Shown: in pieces, positions 41,873-44,609 of the stretch | Numbering within the stretch: the stretch's first letter is position 1 | Layout: the number at the start of each line of letters is the position of its first letter | DNA from: an uncultured Lentisphaerota bacterium | GTDB taxonomy: Bacteria > Verrucomicrobiota > Kiritimatiellia > RFP12 > UBA1067 | Assembly: GCA_900320225.1 (NCBI GenBank) | Contig: ONRL01000050.1 | Span: 1 to 44,609 of the forward strand | Reading direction: 5' to 3' | Length of the DNA stretch: 44,609 nt | Translations under genes and position numbers: made by a program | Notes under the pieces: generated by a model | The model's database searches: none | The model's input: only the letters and a program-made list of their open reading frames with translations | Told to the model about the DNA's origin: nothing

Positions 41873-43006
41873 ATGACGACGCGGCGCAATTTTCTCGCGG
41901 GCGGATCCGCGTTCGGCATCGCTTTGGCGGGAGGGGCGCGCTCCTGCGCGACTGCGGACTCCTATTCGATCTCCATCCTCGGCGATACGCACTTCGACGC
42001 CGCGCCCACGAGCCTCTACCACGGCAAGTGGGTGCCGCGCCACCAGAACGACTGGCGCGACCGGCAGAACGAGTTCAAGCGCAACCAGGACATGTGGGCC
42101 ACGCGCCTGCCGCGCCTGATCGCCGCCGCCGCCAAGACGCGCCGTCCCGACACGGCCTACCTCTTCCAGATGGGCGACCTCATCCAGGGCGACTGCACCG
42201 ACTTCGAGACGCACCTCCGCTTCTTCAAGGACGCCCAGGCCGCCTGCTCGAAGGGGTTCGGCGACCTGCCGTTCCTCACCGTCTGCGGCAACCACGACAT
42301 CCGCGGCGGCGGCGACAAGGCGTTCGACGCCTACATTCTGCCCATCGCGGCGAAGGCGATCGGGAAGCCCGTCACCAGCGCCAACTTCCTCTTCTTCCAC
42401 GGCCCCGACGCCTTCATCTTCGTGGACTTCATGCGTCCCGATGCGGCGAAGATCGACGCGATGCTGACTGCGAGCGAAGGCGCGCGCCACACGTTCTTCG
42501 TGCTGCATTCGCCCATCGGTCCGTACGACGGCTGGGGCGCGTACTGGTTCCTCTTCGGGAAGCCGGCTGACGCGGAGAAGCGCCGGGCGCTGTTCGCGCG
42601 GCTCCTCAAGCGTCGCGCGATCGTGCTGTGCGGACACATCCACCGCACGCAGATCCGCCGCTGGGTGCGTCCGGAAGGGGAGCTTGTGGAGTTCTCGGCG
42701 AACAGCGTGTGGCGTCCGCAGGAGGACACGCCCAAGGTCCTCTTCGATTCGCCCGCGCGTTTCGGCGAGTACGTGAAGGCGCATCCCGCGCGCATGGACG
42801 AGGACCACGACGGTTGCCTCCAGAAACGCACGGTGCCCGAACTCCTTGCGCTTGTGGAGGAGTATCGCCCAGGGCTCGTCGAATACCGCCAGACGCAGTC
42901 GGCCGGTCACTACCTCCTCCATGTCTCCGAAAAGGAGGTCACAATCGATTTCTACTCCTGCGACTCCCTCGTGCCGCATGAGACATTTATCCTTCAAAAG
43001 AAATAG
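41873..43006 (+). CDS. Tat-exported calcineurin-like metallophosphoesterase
   Basis: The ATG at 41873 starts a Tat signal (MTTRRNFLAGGSAFGIALAG), four bases after the parvulin stop. The motif series is complete: SILGDTHFD, FQMGDLIQGD, VCGNHDIRGG, VLHSPIGPYDG and LCGHIHRTQI. Length is 377 residues. It resembles the exported phosphoesterases at 3-1349 and 8288-9223 in overall plan, but with little detailed sequence identity. Substrate unknown; periplasmic location expected. The downstream Gfo/Idh/MocA gene starts twelve bases after its stop and is probably cotranscribed. Confidence 0.87.
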   Translation: MTTRRNFLAGGSAFGIALAGGARSCATADSYSISILGDTHFDAAPTSLYHGKWVPRHQNDWRDRQNEFKRNQDMWATRLPRLIAAAAKTRRPDTAYLFQMGDLIQGDCTDFETHLRFFKDAQAACSKGFGDLPFLTVCGNHDIRGGGDKAFDAYILPIAAKAIGKPVTSANFLFFHGPDAFIFVDFMRPDAAKIDAMLTASEGARHTFFVLHSPIGPYDGWGAYWFLFGKPADAEKRRALFARLLKRRAIVLCGHIHRTQIRRWVRPEGELVEFSANSVWRPQEDTPKVLFDSPARFGEYVKAHPARMDEDHDGCLQKRTVPELLALVEEYRPGLVEYRQTQSAGHYLLHVSEKEVTIDFYSCDSLVPHETFILQKK

Positions 43007-43018
43007 GGAGTGCCAAAC

Positions 43019-44251
43019 ATGAAACTCACCAGAAAGAACTTCGTCATCGGAACATTCGCAGCGGCGGCGGGTCTCAAAATCTCCGCCGCGCAGGCGCCCG
43101 CGAAGAAGATCCAGGGCTTCGACGAGACGAACGCCGGCAAGCTCGCCGCGCAGGCGTGGACGCCGTTCTCCGACAAGAAGGTGCGCGTGGGCATCGCCGG
43201 CGAGGGCTACTGCTCGTTTGGATCGGCGTTCGGGTACCAGAACCATCCCAACGTGGAGGTGGTGTCCTGCACGGACCTCGACGCCGGGCGCTGCAAGCTC
43301 CTCCAGGATCGCGTCAAGGCGCCGAAGACGTATCCCAGCTGCGAGGAGATGATCAAGCACGCCGCGGAGGACAAGCTCGAGGCCGTCTACATCGCCACCG
43401 ACGCGGCGAGCCACGTGCGCCTCGCGATCATGGCGCTTGAGCACGGCCTCAACGTCGCCACGGCCGTGCCGGCGTTCCTCGGCAAGGACCAGCTTGAGTT
43501 CGTGCCGCGTCTCCTCGACGCCGTGAAGCGCAGCGGGAAGGTCTACCAGATGAACGAGACGACGGCGTTCCGCGCGTCCTGCTACGCCATGCGCAAGCTC
43601 TACGAGGCCGGGAAGCTCGGCGCGATCACCTACACCGAGGGCGAGTACTTCCATCCCGGTTCGAACAACATCACCGACACGTCCAACAACAACAGCTACA
43701 ACGGCTGGCGGTACGGCCTGCCGCCGCAGTACTATCCTACGCACTCCAACGGCTACTACACGTGCGTGACGCACAAGCGGTTCGTGAAGGTGTCGTGCAC
43801 GGGCATTCCGTCGCTCAAGTACAAGTACGCGAAGGGCAATCCCTACAACAATCCCTACGGGAGCGAATACGCGATGTTCACGTGCGAGGACGGCTCGGCC
43901 GCGCGCATGCTCGTGTCGTGGGACGTGCCGTCGTACGGCGGCGAGGACGGGCGCATCTGGGGACAGAAGGGCTGCTACGTGCCGGAGAAGGGCGGCTACC
44001 GTGGCTGGTTCGACGCCGAGGTCAAGAAGATGGCGATTGCGAAGCCGCAGCTCCCGCCCGGCATGCCCGCCGGCGGACACGGCGGCTCGCACGGCTATCT
44101 CACGGACGACTTCATCCGCTCGATCGTCTTGCCCGGCCACACGCCGTGCGTGGACGTGAAGACCGCGCTCGACACGACGATCGCGGGCGTCTACGCGCAC
44201 CTCTCGGCCATGAAGGACGGGGAAATGCTGTCCGTTCCGGCGGTCGTGTAG
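43019..44251 (+). CDS. exported Gfo/Idh/MocA family oxidoreductase
   Basis: AGGGAG lies eight bases before the ATG at 43019; a GTG at 43010 would extend it slightly. The N-terminus (LTRKNFVIGTFAAAAGL) is Tat-like with Arg-Lys in place of Arg-Arg. A Rossmann fold (VRVGIAGEGYCSFGSAFGYQ) follows, then VYIATDAASHVRLAIMALEHG. The usual CEKP motif is replaced by NVATAVPAFL, a variant known in some PVC homologues. The C-terminal domain includes GEYFHPGSNN and YYPTHSNGYYTCVT. Length is 410 residues. The activity is probably sugar or glycoside redox chemistry, but the missing Lys makes this uncertain. The carB promoter begins directly after it. Confidence 0.85.
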   Translation: MKLTRKNFVIGTFAAAAGLKISAAQAPAKKIQGFDETNAGKLAAQAWTPFSDKKVRVGIAGEGYCSFGSAFGYQNHPNVEVVSCTDLDAGRCKLLQDRVKAPKTYPSCEEMIKHAAEDKLEAVYIATDAASHVRLAIMALEHGLNVATAVPAFLGKDQLEFVPRLLDAVKRSGKVYQMNETTAFRASCYAMRKLYEAGKLGAITYTEGEYFHPGSNNITDTSNNNSYNGWRYGLPPQYYPTHSNGYYTCVTHKRFVKVSCTGIPSLKYKYAKGNPYNNPYGSEYAMFTCEDGSAARMLVSWDVPSYGGEDGRIWGQKGCYVPEKGGYRGWFDAEVKKMAIAKPQLPPGMPAGGHGGSHGYLTDDFIRSIVLPGHTPCVDVKTALDTTIAGVYAHLSAMKDGEMLSVPAVV

Positions 44252-44262
44252 TGATTTGCGGC

Positions 44263-44291
44263 TTGCGGGTCGGGGGGGATTTCGGTATAAT
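44263..44291 (+). promoter_or_regulatory. promoter of carB
   Basis: TTGCGG (44263-44268), a 17-base spacer and TATAAT (44286-44291). The leader of about 45 bases carries AAGGA before the ATG at 44343. Confidence 0.7.
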
Positions 44292-44342
44292 ACTAGCCCG
44301 GTTGCGGGTATCAGAAGAAGCCCGGCCAGATAAGGAAAAAAG

Positions 44343-44609
44343 ATGAAGCGAGCTGACGTGGACAAGGTGCTGATCATCGGATCGGGGCCTATCGTGATTG
44401 GACAGGCGTGCGAGTTCGACTACTCGGGCACGCAGGCGTGCAAGGCCCTTCGGGCCTGCGGGTACAAGGTGGTATTGGTGAACTCCAACCCGGCCACCAT
44501 CATGACGGACCCGGTGATGGCGGACGCCACGTACATCGAGCCGCTCAACGAGGAACGTCTCGAGCAGATCATCGCGAAGGAGAGGCCGGATGCCATTTTG
44601 CCGAATCTC
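44343..44609 (+). CDS. carB: carbamoyl-phosphate synthase large subunit (3' partial)
   Basis: Only the first 89 residues are in the window; the gene runs off the right edge. The start ATG follows AAGGAAAAAAG. The sequence opens with the first ATP-grasp pre-domain of Car[41 protein letters not shown] and NPATIMTDP. CarB joins ammonia from the small subunit with bicarbonate and two ATP to make carbamoyl phosphate for pyrimidine and arginine synthesis. No carA was seen upstream. It has its own promoter, separate from the preceding operon. Confidence 0.95.
   Translation, partial: MKRADVDKVLIIGSGPIVIGQACEFDYSGTQACKALRACGYKVVLVNSNPATIMTDPVMADATYIEPLNEERLEQIIAKERPDAILPNL

Noticed and set aside
1-44609. 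CRISPR arrays, rRNA genes, insertion sequences
   Set aside because: No regularly spaced direct repeats, rRNA sequence or transposase-like frames were seen on either strand.

Overview
The window is high-GC, gene-dense bacterial DNA. It most resembles the PVC superphylum, and Kiritimatiellota in particular. That placement is inferred from gene content: autotransporter-associated (PATR) beta-strand passenger proteins, LamG-rich surface proteins, many Tat-exported enzymes of the Gfo/Idh/MocA, FAD-oxidoreductase and metallophosphoesterase types, and plant-polymer enzymes (GH78 rhamnosidase, GH2 mannosidase, tannase/feruloyl esterase). No rRNA, CRISPR array or transposase was seen.

Layout. 1-9.3 kb: 3' part of a Tat-exported phosphoesterase, a PATR surface protein, remnants of related proteins, a GH78 rhamnosidase with a damaged 3' end, and a second phosphoesterase. 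9.3-14.3 kb: an MFS transporter converging on hrpA. 14.4-21.0 kb: a carbohydrate-esterase-like hydrolase, metF, a Tat FAD oxidoreductase, a PHP-like protein and a tannase-family esterase. 21.2-27.3 kb: two large secreted surface proteins. 27.3-31.2 kb: a GH2 beta-mannosidase with a damaged 5' end and a Tat-exported Gfo/Idh/MocA oxidoreductase. 31.2-31.6 kb: a truncated upp fragment, then a CAT-anticodon tRNA with a clear promoter and terminator. 31.6-44.3 kb: a compact, largely overlapping gene string: trmO, sahH, O-antigen ligase, an iron-sulfur cluster (aldo/keto reductase, NapH-like, ferredoxin-DUF1893 fusion), an unknown membrane protein, a PilT-like ATPase, a parvulin, a phosphoesterase and a Gfo/Idh/MocA protein. 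carB begins from its own promoter at the right edge.

How it fits together: the left two thirds look like an export-heavy glycan and ester degradation region, the right third like housekeeping plus redox and envelope genes. Three patterns cut across genes. (1) Several secreted proteins, and several gene remnants, end in the same short tail, G-T-x-hydrophobic(3)-R-stop. (2) Many promoters place the -10 box only 6-7 bases before the start codon, which predicts leaderless mRNAs; two of these begin a tiny ORF whose stop overlaps the start of the main gene. (3) A 27-bp palindromic repeat sits in frame inside two unrelated genes. Both glycoside hydrolase genes carry out-of-frame lesions, and several other genes are present only as fragments. 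This means either active gene decay or assembly error, and it needs read-level checking.
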